A stretch of 19,096 nt of DNA from an uncultured Oscillospiraceae bacterium (GCA_910588975.1 CAJUSE010000034.1:1-19096), one strand, 5' to 3'; counted from the first letter of the stretch, positions 7,769 to 14,870 are shown. Notes: generated by a model from the letters alone, not told the origin. Numbers and translations: made by a program.

Positions 7769-10528
7769 ATGTATCACTGTCACCTACAATTCTGTTTCGC
7801 AGGCCCGGCCTGCGACGCCTTTGATACCATCCGGGAAATGCCGCCTCTCACCCCCTTCTCCCACAGCTTTTCCCAAGCCGGCGGGGTGGAAGCGGCCCTC
7901 CTTCAGGCCGCTGATATCATCCTGGTCAACCTGGCCCAGGACAGCCCGGATGCCTTGCTGGATCCCATCCTGAAGAGCAAGAAGCCCACGGCTGGCGTGA
8001 TCGTATTGGCCTGGGAGAAGGATATGGACGCCCTTCTCCCCTACCTGTCCCAACTGGCTGATGTGTGGCCGGCGAACATGGGGGCGGAGCAGACCCGCTT
8101 CCGTTTTTTGCGCTGGCAGCAGAATGTGAAGCGGGACAGAGACCTGTGGCAGACCAACCAGTATCTGGAGGTCGCCATCAACTCCAGCCCCAATATGATC
8201 TGGTTCAAGAGCGCCGACGGCCTTCACGAAAAGGTCAACGACGCCTTCTGCCAAATTGTCGACAAGCCAAAAGGCGTGGTGGAGGGCAAAGACCACTGCT
8301 TCATTTGGGACGTGGGACCTGCCGATGCCGAGGTCTGCGCCGAGACCGACCGGGCTGTCATGGCTTCGGGCAGGACCTGTACCGCTGAGGAGAATGTGAA
8401 GAGCGGCGATGAGATGAAGCTGTTCATCACCTATAAGTCCCCCCTCTATGACCTGGACGGCAGCGTTATGGGCACAGTGGGCATCGGTGTGGATGTGACG
8501 CAGGAGCGGGTCTACGAGCGCAGCCTTCTCGAGCGCAACGAGGCTCTGGAGACCATCTTCACCACGCTGGACTGCGGCATCCTCAGCCATTCCATAGACG
8601 GCAGCGTGGTCCGTGACATCAACCAGGCCGCCCTGAAAATGCTGGGCTACCGCAGCCGTGAGGAACTGATGGAGGCGGGCTTTGAAATGGTGGCCCCCAC
8701 CGTTTTGGATGAGGACAAGGAAACCCTGCACAATGCCATTCAAAGCCTGGAGCAAGTGGGCGACAGCGTCAGCGTGGAGTACCGGGTGCTCCATCCCGAC
8801 GGTGAGACCCTGCACATTATGGGCAACATCAAGCTGTTGGAGGAAAACGGCGAGCGTTATTACCAGCGCTTCCTGCTGGATATGACCCGCCAGAAGCAGC
8901 AGGAGCTGGAGCAGGAGCGGCGACAGGCTGCTTTGATTCAGGCTTTGAGCATCGACTACAGCCTGGTGTGTGCCTTTGACAGAGACGGTGCGGGCCGGGC
9001 TATTCGGGTGGACGAGGAGAAAAATCGGCTCACAGGCGGCGCCTTTGAGGGTAACTTTACCTTCGAGACGTGCATGCAAAAATACATTGATACTCTGGTC
9101 TATCCAGAGGACCAAGATAAGCTGCGCCAGGCCCTGGCGCCGGAGGGGTTAGAACGGCAACTGCAAAAGTCTCCCCTCTTCGATCTGCGGTATCGATCTC
9201 AGCGAGGAGATCGGGTATACTACTATGAAATGAAGATCGTCTATGTCCGCACTCCGGGCAATCACCAGGTGGTACTGGGTCTGCGCAACGTGGACGAGGC
9301 CACCCGCCGAGAAATGGAGCAGCGCCACACCCTGGAGGATGCCCTGGCCCAGGCCAACCAGGCCAATCAGGCCAAGAGCGCCTTTTTGAGCAACATGTCC
9401 CATGACCTGCGCACTCCTATGAATGCCATCATTGGTTTCACCACCCTGGCACTGTCCCACAGCAAACAGCGGGAGCAGGTGGAGGACTATCTGAACAAGA
9501 TCATGGCCTCCAGCCAGCACATGCTCAACCTGGTCAATGATGTGCTGGAGATGAGCCGCATTGAAAGCGGCAAGACCCAGCTGGTGGAAGCGCCCTGCCT
9601 GCTCCGCCCGCTCATTGACGACCTTGGCAACATGATGCAGGCCAGCGCCATGGCGAAGGAGCTGGATATCTGCATCAACACAAACGGCATCCGGACAGAC
9701 GCCGTCCTGTGCGACAAGCTGCGGCTCAATCAGGTGCTCATCAACGTGTTCAGCAACGCCGTGAAGTATACAAATCCCGGCGGACGCATCGACTTCACCG
9801 TCACCGAACGTGACGACCCCAAGCCGGGCTACCGGGGCTATGAGTTCCGGATCAAGGACACCGGCATGGGCATGAGCCCCCAGTTCCTGGAGCACATCTT
9901 TGACCCCTTTGAGCGGGAAAAGACCTCCACCACCAGCGGCATTATCGGCACAGGCCTGGGCATGACCATCACCAAGAACCTGGTGGACATGATGGGCGGC
10001 ACCATCCGCATCGAAAGTAAGGTGGGCGTGGGGACTGAGGTTATCATCTATCTCGGCCTGCGCATTGATCACAACGATACCGAAAAGCCCTGCCACACCT
10101 CCCCGGCAGCCCCGGCGCAGGGCGCTCTCACCCGGGAGGGCCACGGCGGCGAGCACATCCTGCTGGTGGAGGATAACGAGCTCAATCAGGAGATCGCCAA
10201 GGTCATTTTGGAGGACGCCGGCTTTACTGTGGAGGTTGCCGAGAACGGCAAGGCAGCCCTGGATCTGCTGACTTCCTCCCCTTCCGGCACCTTCGCTCTT
10301 GTCCTCATGGACATCCAGATGCCGGTGATGAACGGCTATGAGGCCACCGTGGCCATCCGCTCACTGGAGGACAAGGCCCTGGCTGACATCCCCATTCTGG
10401 CCATGAGCGCCAACGCCTTTGAGGAGGACAAGCAGAAGGCCCTGCACAGCGGCATGAACGGCCACATTTCCAAGCCCATTGACGTGGAGAAGCTGTTCCA
10501 GGTGCTGGAGGAGCATCTGCCCCGGTAA
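7769..10528 (+). CDS. Multi-PAS hybrid sensor histidine kinase with C-terminal receiver
   Basis: This is a 919-residue soluble hybrid kinase with no membrane segment. Residues 1-115 resemble a degenerate receiver (ADIILVNLAQD in place of the usual acidic site; inference). PAS regions follow at about 132-250 and 260-375, and a weaker PAS-like region at 390-510. A short coiled segment rich in QANQA leads into HisKA with FLSNMSHDLRTPMNAIIGF (phospho-acceptor His545). The HATPase has its N box at NVFSNAVKY (Asn663), DTGMGM (Asp697) and GTGLGM. The C-terminal receiver (about 795-919) keeps VEDN (Asp802), phospho-acceptor Asp848 (LMDIQMP) and Lys902 (SKPI). Thus the kinase and C-terminal receiver look active. 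No DNA-binding or other output domain is present, and no separate response regulator is adjacent, so a downstream phosphorelay partner must lie elsewhere. The start is fixed by AAGGAGG seven bases upstream. A strong terminator ends it. Confidence 0.93.
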   Translation: MYHCHLQFCFAGPACDAFDTIREMPPLTPFSHSFSQAGGVEAALLQAADIILVNLAQDSPDALLDPILKSKKPTAGVIVLAWEKDMDALLPYLSQLADVWPANMGAEQTRFRFLRWQQNVKRDRDLWQTNQYLEVAINSSPNMIWFKSADGLHEKVNDAFCQIVDKPKGVVEGKDHCFIWDVGPADAEVCAETDRAVMASGRTCTAEENVKSGDEMKLFITYKSPLYDLDGSVMGTVGIGVDVTQERVYERSLLERNEALETIFTTLDCGILSHSIDGSVVRDINQAALKMLGYRSREELMEAGFEMVAPTVLDEDKETLHNAIQSLEQVGDSVSVEYRVLHPDGETLHIMGNIKLLEENGERYYQRFLLDMTRQKQQELEQERRQAALIQALSIDYSLVCAFDRDGAGRAIRVDEEKNRLTGGAFEGNFTFETCMQKYIDTLVYPEDQDKLRQALAPEGLERQLQKSPLFDLRYRSQRGDRVYYYEMKIVYVRTPGNHQVVLGLRNVDEATRREMEQRHTLEDALAQANQANQAKSAFLSNMSHDLRTPMNAIIGFTTLALSHSKQREQVEDYLNKIMASSQHMLNLVNDVLEMSRIESGKTQLVEAPCLLRPLIDDLGNMMQASAMAKELDICINTNGIRTDAVLCDKLRLNQVLINVFSNAVKYTNPGGRIDFTVTERDDPKPGYRGYEFRIKDTGMGMSPQFLEHIFDPFEREKTSTTSGIIGTGLGMTITKNLVDMMGGTIRIESKVGVGTEVIIYLGLRIDHNDTEKPCHTSPAAPAQGALTREGHGGEHILLVEDNELNQEIAKVILEDAGFTVEVAENGKAALDLLTSSPSGTFALVLMDIQMPVMNGYEATVAIRSLEDKALADIPILAMSANAFEEDKQKALHSGMNGHISKPIDVEKLFQVLEEHLPR

Positions 10529-10558
10529 GTCGGGAGCTTACGACCGTGTTGAAATAGA

Positions 10559-10588
10559 GGGGGCACTCCGCCGGGAGTGCCCCCTTTT
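10559..10588 (+). terminator. Intrinsic terminator of the hybrid kinase gene
   Basis: An 11-bp perfect stem, GGGGGCACTCC (10559-10569) with GGAGTGCCCCC (10574-10584), has a GCCG loop and is followed by TTTTGTTTG. Confidence 0.93.
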
Positions 10589-10599
10589 GTTTGTGCAGC

Positions 10600-10620
10600 A
10601 GCTGCGCCGGCACAGGCATC
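10600..10620. repeat. Dispersed fragment of the tRNA-Arg downstream repeat
   Basis: Bases 10600-10620 match 18033-18053 of repeat unit 1 at 18 of 21 positions. The 13 bases GCTGCGCCGGCAC (10601-10613) match unit 2 (17886-17898) exactly. The fragment follows the T run of the kinase terminator and has the same orientation as the array copies relative to the plus strand. The rest of the core is not clearly recognisable between 10621 and 10680. Confidence 0.5.
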
Positions 10621-10681
10621 TACTCCCTCTCATGGCGCAGCAAAGCAGAGCCGAAAACCAAAAGAAACCCGGCTGGAAATA

Positions 10682-10710
10682 TTGACAAACGGTGGAAAAT
10701 AGGGTATTCT
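10682..10710 (+). promoter_or_regulatory. Promoter of tRNA-Ser(CGA)
   Basis: A consensus TTGACA (10682-10687) and TATTCT (10705-10710) are separated by 17 bp. The -10 ends 20 bp before the mature tRNA 5' end. Confidence 0.85.
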
Positions 10711-10730
10711 ATTAAGGCGCAAAATGAGAT

Positions 10731-10819
10731 GCAGCGGTATCGAAGTGGTCATAACGGGGCTGACTCGAAATCAGTTTGTGGGCAACCACACGTGGGTTCG
10801 AATCCCACCCGCTGCGCCA
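10731..10819 (+). tRNA. tRNA-Ser (anticodon CGA)
   Basis: The acceptor stem GCAGCGG pairs with CCGCTGC, followed by discriminator G and an encoded CCA (10817-10819). The anticodon stem-loop GCTGA-CTCGAAA-TCAGT gives anticodon CGA, reading UCG. A long variable arm (GTGG-GCAA-CCAC) and the T arm GTGGG-TTCGAAT-CCCAC confirm a class II serine tRNA. Confidence 0.96.
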
Positions 10820-10857
10820 ATAAGGCAGGAGCACTCATTGAGTGCTCCTGCCTTATT
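10819..10857 (+). terminator. Long perfect hairpin directly after tRNA-Ser(CGA)
   Basis: About 17-18 bp of perfect stem (10819-10836 with 10840-10857) surround a very small loop. It starts at the A of the encoded CCA. The 3' arm ends CCTTATT and the following sequence is only moderately T-rich (ACATCTTTG), so termination may be incomplete. Confidence 0.65.
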
Positions 10858-10955
10858 ACATCTTTGCCAACGGGATAACAGCGGCGAAGTGTGGACCTGC
10901 TATCCCCCATTTCACCGGACGGCCCGGCCGCCCAAAACGAAGGAGCGAGCTTATC

Positions 10956-11354
10956 ATGACACTGGAAGAGGACATCCAAAATATTTGCGCCCACAATCCT
11001 TTTATGCAGCTATTGGGGGTAAAGCCCCGAGAGATGGAGCGGGACCGGATGGTCTTTGCCCTCACTCTCACCGATGAGCTGCTCAACCCCTACGGCATCG
11101 CCCATGGCGGCGTGCTGTTCTCCCTGGCTGACAACACCGCCGGCATGGCCGCCCGGGGAGATGGCCGCAGCTATGTGACCCTCAGCTCCAACTTCAACTT
11201 CCTCCGGCCCGGCCAGGCCGGGGATACCATCACAGCCCAGGCCACTGTGAACCACCGGGGCAGCACCATTTGCCACGTGGACATAGTCGTCCAGGACAGC
11301 CAGGGTGGCCTGCTGGCCAGCGGAAATTCCGTTTTTTACTGTATCGACAAGTGA
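10956..11354 (+). CDS. PaaI family hotdog-fold thioesterase
   Basis: This 132-residue acyl-CoA thioesterase belongs to the PaaI/YbgC-like hotdog group, which hydrolyses small or aryl acyl-CoA thioesters in the cytosol. The active-site stretch NPYGIAHGGVLFSLADNTAG is present, with the HGG turn at 50-52 and Asp59 on the hotdog helix. The strands SYVTLSSNFNFLRP and STICHVDIVVQD complete the fold. The ATG at 10956 is chosen because AAGGAG lies at 10940-10945; the frame is open further upstream but without a ribosome site and into the hairpin after the tRNA. No clear promoter is visible between that hairpin and the gene, so it may be read through from the tRNA-Ser promoter. Its substrate is unknown. 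Confidence 0.9.
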   Translation: MTLEEDIQNICAHNPFMQLLGVKPREMERDRMVFALTLTDELLNPYGIAHGGVLFSLADNTAGMAARGDGRSYVTLSSNFNFLRPGQAGDTITAQATVNHRGSTICHVDIVVQDSQGGLLASGNSVFYCIDK

Positions 11355-11355
11355 G

Positions 11356-11390
11356 AGAGGGCGGCACCGGTCCGGGTGCCGCCCTCTTTT
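11356..11390 (+). terminator. Intrinsic terminator of the thioesterase gene
   Basis: A 13-bp perfect stem, AGAGGGCGGCACC (11356-11368) with its complement (11375-11387), is followed by a short T run. It starts at the stop codon of the thioesterase. The convergent minus-strand operon ends at 11397; on that strand no good T run follows the stem. Confidence 0.88.
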
Positions 11391-11396
11391 CCTTCT

Positions 11397-11972
11397 CTAT
11401 GCTTTGGGAGCAACAGGTTGAGCGCCCCTTCTCAATGTCTTTTTTGCCGCCCGGCCACTGGCCCAGAAGCTGCCCCAGGTGAAAAGGAGGGGCGGCAGGA
11501 TCCCAGCCAGCAGGCCGGTGAGGACCAAGGCCTCCAGGGTGTCATAAGCGCCCCACAGGGGCATGGCCATCAGCACAAGCCCGCTGGAGGGAGCGGCCAA
11601 CAGCACGGAGGCATAGAAGGCCATGATAAGCAGAGGGCCGTTGGCGGCGCTCAAGGAGAGGACCACCACCCCCACCCAGGCCCAGGCCACGGCGGTGGGA
11701 TAGATCACCGCCTGCCAACGCTCCCGGTCGGTCAGCGGAACCGTCCAGTTGTTGAGCCAGGCGGTGGCCATCCCCAGGGGAAAATAGGCCAACAGGTATA
11801 CAGCAGCAATCCCCCAGGCCCCGGTATAGCCAAAGCCCTCTGTCCCGGCCGCCATCCCAAGTATCAGCAGCCAAAAGGGAAAAAAGCCCAGACAGGACAG
11901 ACCGAGGTGGGCCATGGCAAAGCCCTCAAACCGCTCTTTCTGGGTGGTGTGGGGCGGGCCGTATTCCTTCAT
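11397..11972 (-). CDS. Small multi-pass membrane protein of unknown function
   Basis: This 191-residue protein has about five predicted membrane segments (roughly 21-41, 52-72, 88-107, 112-135 and 146-168), a hydrophilic N-terminus and a basic C-terminal tail (RAAKKTLRRGAQ). I do not recognise the family and see no catalytic motif. The ATG at 11972 is preceded by AGGGAGGA. It is the last gene of a four-gene operon, 14 bp after the lipoprotein gene, which suggests the two products may work together at the membrane. That is inference from spacing only. Confidence 0.7.
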   Translation of the reverse strand: MKEYGPPHTTQKERFEGFAMAHLGLSCLGFFPFWLLILGMAAGTEGFGYTGAWGIAAVYLLAYFPLGMATAWLNNWTVPLTDRERWQAVIYPTAVAWAWVGVVVLSLSAANGPLLIMAFYASVLLAAPSSGLVLMAMPLWGAYDTLEALVLTGLLAGILPPLLFTWGSFWASGRAAKKTLRRGAQPVAPKA

Positions 11973-11986
11973 GATGCTTCCTCCCT

Positions 11987-12478
11987 TCAGGTGTCAAAGG
12001 CCACATAGTAAAGCCGGCAGGTGGCCTTGTCGTAGATGGCCAGGGTGAAATTCCAGGATGAGCGACTATCCCACCGTCCCTCCTTCCGGTCATCGACGGC
12101 CTCACTGTGACGATCCCGGAAATAGTAGAAGCCCTCCTTGCTCTGAGGAAAGAAGGGGACGCCCTCCCTTCTCTCAAAGGGACCGCCGGCACTGCCATTC
12201 AGCAAGGGTATAAGGCCAGAGGTAGTGGGCAGGGCCGTCCACCCCTGATTTTCGGCGATGGCCTCGGCCAGGTCCTCCTCAAAGTCGTAAACGGCCCGGG
12301 TGTAACCGTCCCCGTGGAAGCCGCCGTGGGTGTCCTCATAGAGGACCTCAGTGCCCCCTGACAGCCGTAGTCCCAGAATGTCACCGATGGCGTCCCTGCG
12401 CTGGCTCTCCGGGCTGCAGGCGTTAAGAAGCAGGGACAGCGCCACCGCCAAAACAGTTTCAAACATCCGTCTTTTCAC
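11987..12478 (-). CDS. Putative lipoprotein of unknown function
   Basis: This 163-residue protein has a lipoprotein signal: KRR at the N-terminus, a hydrophobic stretch (about 8-18) and the lipobox LNAC with Cys21. A GTG start at 12478 is chosen because AAGGAGGA sits just upstream and the signal peptide then begins correctly. An in-frame ATG 15 codons further upstream has no good ribosome site and would bury the signal. The mature part is soluble, with EDTHGGFHGDGYTRAVYDF (near 44-62) and C-terminal WNFTLAIYDKATCRLYYVAF. Similar HGGFHGDG stretches occur in uncharacterised Firmicute proteins as far as I recall, but no function is known to me. It is third in the DUF2975 operon. Confidence 0.75.
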   Translation of the reverse strand: MKRRMFETVLAVALSLLLNACSPESQRRDAIGDILGLRLSGGTEVLYEDTHGGFHGDGYTRAVYDFEEDLAEAIAENQGWTALPTTSGLIPLLNGSAGGPFERREGVPFFPQSKEGFYYFRDRHSEAVDDRKEGRWDSRSSWNFTLAIYDKATCRLYYVAFDT

Positions 12479-12542
12479 GGTATTTCCTCCTTTGGGAGAC
12501 GTGTCGGCCCAAAGACGCTCCATTTCAGCGCCCCGGCTATGT

Positions 12543-12764
12543 CTATTCCACCTGCTCCTCCCCGGGCACGTATTCCAGAATGTCGCCGGGCTGGCAGTCC
12601 AGAGCCCTGCAAATAGCCTCCAGGGTGGAGAAGCGGACCGCCTTGGCATGGTTATTTTTCAAAATTGACAGGTTGGCGGCGGTGAGGTCCACCTTCTGGG
12701 CCAGCTCGCCAGCGCTCATCTTCCGCTTGGCCATCATCACGTCCAGATTGACTACAATGGGCAT
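12543..12764 (-). CDS. YozG-like helix-turn-helix transcriptional regulator
   Basis: This 73-residue Cro/C1-type regulator is essentially one DNA-binding domain. Helix-turn-helix residues lie around ELAQKVDLTAANLSILKNN (20-38), followed by FSTLEAICRALDCQPGDILE (45-64), the usual third part of the fold. It resembles B. subtilis YozG, which is encoded beside a DUF2975 protein (YoaS), the same pairing as here. There is no sensor domain. The ATG has AAGGAGGTG upstream and lies 12 bp after the DUF2975 stop codon. It probably regulates its own operon; the inverted repeat at 13400-13434 is the best candidate site. Confidence 0.9.
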   Translation of the reverse strand: MPIVVNLDVMMAKRKMSAGELAQKVDLTAANLSILKNNHAKAVRFSTLEAICRALDCQPGDILEYVPGEEQVE

Positions 12765-12776
12765 CTCGCCACCTCC

Positions 12777-13343
12777 TTATATGGTCAAATCGTTCTCTTC
12801 CTTCAGCTCGGCGGCCTGACGGAAGAGGGCGGACATAACCAGGCACAGCAGGCCGGCCATGAGGAACATGGGAACAAAGAGGGCGTTGTAGGGGCTGAAG
12901 CTGCCAAAGAGGGCCATCTGGAGGATCAGCCGCACCAGAGCGGCTAGAGCGACAACAAAGAAGCACCCTGCCGCCCGGTTCAGGCTTTTGGCGTTGGCGA
13001 GCTGGAAGGGATCGCCGGTGATGATGGTGTCCAGTACCTTCCCGGCCTGCCGGAGGACGACGGCGGTGCAGGTGCCGCAGGCCCAGAGGAAGAGGGTCAG
13101 GACGGCGGAGTAGCCCTCCCGCCAGACCCGGAACAGATACTGCCAGCACACGGCCAGGAAAATCACCGGGCCATTGGGGACCGGCTCCCCCTCGGGCACG
13201 CCCCAGGCGGCCTGCCAGCCCCCCGCTCCCTGGATCCCGGCCAGGCCAGGGACCAGAAACAGGGCGACCAGATTGCACACAAGGGTGACGGTGATAAGCA
13301 CCTTCAAAATTTCAGCCAGCTTTTGAGCTTTGGTTTTTTCCAT
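12777..13343 (-). CDS. DUF2975 family membrane protein (YoaS-like)
   Basis: This 188-residue protein has four predicted membrane segments (about 11-34, 78-98, 124-146 and 154-174). The motif ITGDPFQLANAKSLNRAA after the second segment is the hallmark of DUF2975 proteins. Such proteins are commonly encoded with a small YozG-type regulator, as seen here, and their molecular role is not established. The ATG at 13343 is preferred over the longer frame (to 13388) because it follows AAAGGAG and because the longer version would overlap the promoter. First gene of the operon. Confidence 0.88.
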   Translation of the reverse strand: MEKTKAQKLAEILKVLITVTLVCNLVALFLVPGLAGIQGAGGWQAAWGVPEGEPVPNGPVIFLAVCWQYLFRVWREGYSAVLTLFLWACGTCTAVVLRQAGKVLDTIITGDPFQLANAKSLNRAAGCFFVVALAALVRLILQMALFGSFSPYNALFVPMFLMAGLLCLVMSALFRQAAELKEENDLTI

Positions 13344-13372
13344 GGGACTTCCACTCCTTTCCTTCTGGGGAT

Positions 13373-13401
13373 AGAATAGCACTTGCAAATCTGTTTGTCA
13401 A
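13373..13401 (-). promoter_or_regulatory. Promoter of the DUF2975 operon
   Basis: On the minus strand, consensus TTGACA (13401-13396) and TATTCT (13378-13373) have a 17-bp spacer. The expected start is about 13366, with a short leader to the ATG at 13343. Confidence 0.85.
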
Positions 13402-13434
13402 TATATTTTTATCGAATATCAATAAAAATATATT
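13400..13434. promoter_or_regulatory. Perfect AT-rich inverted repeat at the -35 box, candidate operator
   Basis: AATATATTTTTAT (13400-13412) is repeated in inverted orientation at 13422-13434 around a 9-bp spacer CGAATATCA. The left arm overlaps the end of the -35 box of the DUF2975 operon. Its position fits binding by the YozG-like regulator (inference). It could also act on the divergent acetyltransferase gene. A cruciform or chance AT-rich symmetry is the alternative. Confidence 0.5.
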
Positions 13435-13532
13435 TTTTTACTTGAATGCAGTTGCATCAACACACGCACACCCTTCTTGCAATTCACCCAAAAATATTGT
13501 ATGATAACAACCATCAGGAATGGGGGTGGCAT

Positions 13533-13982
13533 ATGGTCGCCATCAAAGAGGTCGATATGCAAAATGTTTTTGACGTTTGCGACCTGACCACAAACAAAGA
13601 CGGTGTGGGCACCGTGATGGAGGAATATCTGTGCTGCAATGCCGTCTCTGTGGCTGAGTCAAAATTCGACCTCACCATGCACCCGAAAGCGCTCTATGCC
13701 GATGATACCCTCATTGGCTTTTTCATGTACCGGCACACCGAAGAAGACGCCGGCACTGCCACCATCTGCCGGTTTATGATCGACCACGCTTTTCAGGGGA
13801 AAGGGCTGGGGAGGCAAGCTTTGCACTGCATTTTGGAGTACTTGAAGGCCCAGGGTATCCAAACTGTGGTACTGATGATCGACGATGCCAATAAAATCGC
13901 CAAAAGCCTGTATCTCTCCTTTGGCTTTTCCTTTACAGGAAAAATCGACAAAGGAGAATATTACTACCAATTAAAGCTATGA
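13533..13982 (+). CDS. GNAT family N-acetyltransferase (BltD/PaiA-like)
   Basis: This 149-residue acetyl-CoA-dependent acetyltransferase has the core CRFMIDHAFQGKGLGRQAL at 79-97, including the acetyl-CoA phosphate loop QGKGLG (88-93), and the late motif ANKIAKSLYLSFGFSFTG (119-136). The overall pattern resembles the spermine/spermidine acetyltransferase BltD, so a polyamine or small amine is a plausible substrate, though not shown. The ATG at 13533 is preferred over an upstream in-frame ATG (13446) because homology begins at MVAIKEVD; the ribosome site GGGGGTGG is poor. Base composition is more AT-rich than its neighbours, as is the upstream gap, which may reflect later acquisition. No convincing promoter was found. 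Confidence 0.88.
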   Translation: MVAIKEVDMQNVFDVCDLTTNKDGVGTVMEEYLCCNAVSVAESKFDLTMHPKALYADDTLIGFFMYRHTEEDAGTATICRFMIDHAFQGKGLGRQALHCILEYLKAQGIQTVVLMIDDANKIAKSLYLSFGFSFTGKIDKGEYYYQLKL

Positions 13983-14025
13983 CCTTTGTCCGGCTACACA
14001 TTTTGGGCCGCCAGGTCAACAACAA

Positions 14026-14053
14026 AAGGGCGGGAACCGCAGTTCCCGCCCTT
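14026..14053. terminator. Terminator between GNAT gene and sirtuin
   Basis: A 12-bp perfect stem, AAGGGCGGGAAC (14026-14037) with its complement (14042-14053), has loop CGCA. On the minus strand it is followed by TTTTGTTGTTG, so it best terminates the sirtuin operon; on the plus strand the tail is CTCCTTTT. Confidence 0.88.
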
Positions 14054-14090
14054 CTCCTTTTGGACGTATCCTTTACAATAAGCCAAGTGT

Positions 14091-14813
14091 CTACACTTCG
14101 ATTTTGGAAAAAGCCTCCCCGATCTTGCCGTGAATGACCAGGTCGGCAGTGGAGTCATAGGGGGTCTCCCCCAGGTTGATGAGGACCAGGCGACTGCCTG
14201 AATAGTAGCGCAGCAGTCCCGCCGCCGGGTAGACCACCAGGGAGGTGCCCCCCACGATGAGCAGGTCAGCACGGCGAATGTAGCTCACCGCCCGGGCCAT
14301 AGTGTCCTGGTCGGGAACCTCCTCGTAAAGGGTCACATCGGGCTTAATGAGCCCGCCGCAGGCATCACAGAGGGGCAGCCCCTCCCCCGCCTTCATATAG
14401 GCAGCGTCAAAGCTCTTGCCGCAGCGGGTACACCGATTGCGGTGGACACTGCCGTGAAGCTCCAGCACCTCCCGGCTGCCGGCGGCCTGGTGAAGGCCGT
14501 CAATGTTCTGGGTAATGACGGCGGAGAGTTTTCCCGCCTGCTCCAACTGGGCCAGCTTGCGGTGGGCGGCGTTGGGCTGGGCGTCCAGGTAGAGCATCTT
14601 ATCCCGGTAGAAGCGGTAAAACTCTGCCGGGTCAGCGTCAAAAAAGCTACGGGAGATAATTTCCTCCGGGGGATAGGCGTATTGCTGGTTGTACAGCCCG
14701 TCCACGCTTCGGAAATCGGGGATACCGCTCTCAGTGGACACGCCGGCCCCGCCGAAAAAGACGGCGCATTGGGCCTCCCCCAGCCAGCTTTGCAGGGTCT
14801 CAATGGGGGTCAT
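14091..14813 (-). CDS. NAD-dependent protein deacylase, sirtuin family
   Basis: This 240-residue Sir2/CobB-type protein removes acyl groups from lysines using NAD. Visible are the NAD motif GAGVSTESGIPDFRS (22-36), TQNIDGLH (101-108), catalytic His120 in LELHGSVH, the zinc cysteines 128, 131, 149 and 152, and GGTSLVVYPAAGL (188-200). The motifs look most like the class U bacterial sirtuins (inference). The ATG at 14813 follows AAGGAGGG; the open frame continues upstream only by running through a terminator and the preceding gene. It is third after efp and the CD1247-like gene, separated from them by a terminator hairpin only 27 bp before the start codon. Confidence 0.95.
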   Translation of the reverse strand: MTPIETLQSWLGEAQCAVFFGGAGVSTESGIPDFRSVDGLYNQQYAYPPEEIISRSFFDADPAEFYRFYRDKMLYLDAQPNAAHRKLAQLEQAGKLSAVITQNIDGLHQAAGSREVLELHGSVHRNRCTRCGKSFDAAYMKAGEGLPLCDACGGLIKPDVTLYEEVPDQDTMARAVSYIRRADLLIVGGTSLVVYPAAGLLRYYSGSRLVLINLGETPYDSTADLVIHGKIGEAFSKIEV

Positions 14814-14834
14814 GTTTTCCCTCCTTTCAGAGAT

Positions 14835-14870
14835 AGAAAAAGGAGCGGACGGCCTGGGCCGTCCGCTCCT
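14835..14870 (-). terminator. Internal terminator between CD1247-like gene and sirtuin
   Basis: A 14-bp perfect stem (14841-14854 with 14857-14870), AGGAGCGGACGGCC and its complement, is followed on the minus strand by TTTTTCT. It ends 27 bp before the sirtuin start codon, leaving no room for a normal promoter between the two. Confidence 0.88.

Noticed and set aside
7784..9115. 443-codon antisense frame opposite the sensor kinase
   Set aside because: It has no recognisable domain and no ribosome site. The kinase frame shows clear motifs throughout.
10842..10955. N-terminal extension of the thioesterase
   Set aside because: The extension starts within the tail of the tRNA hairpin, has no ribosome site, and homology starts at MTLEEDIQNI after AAGGAG.
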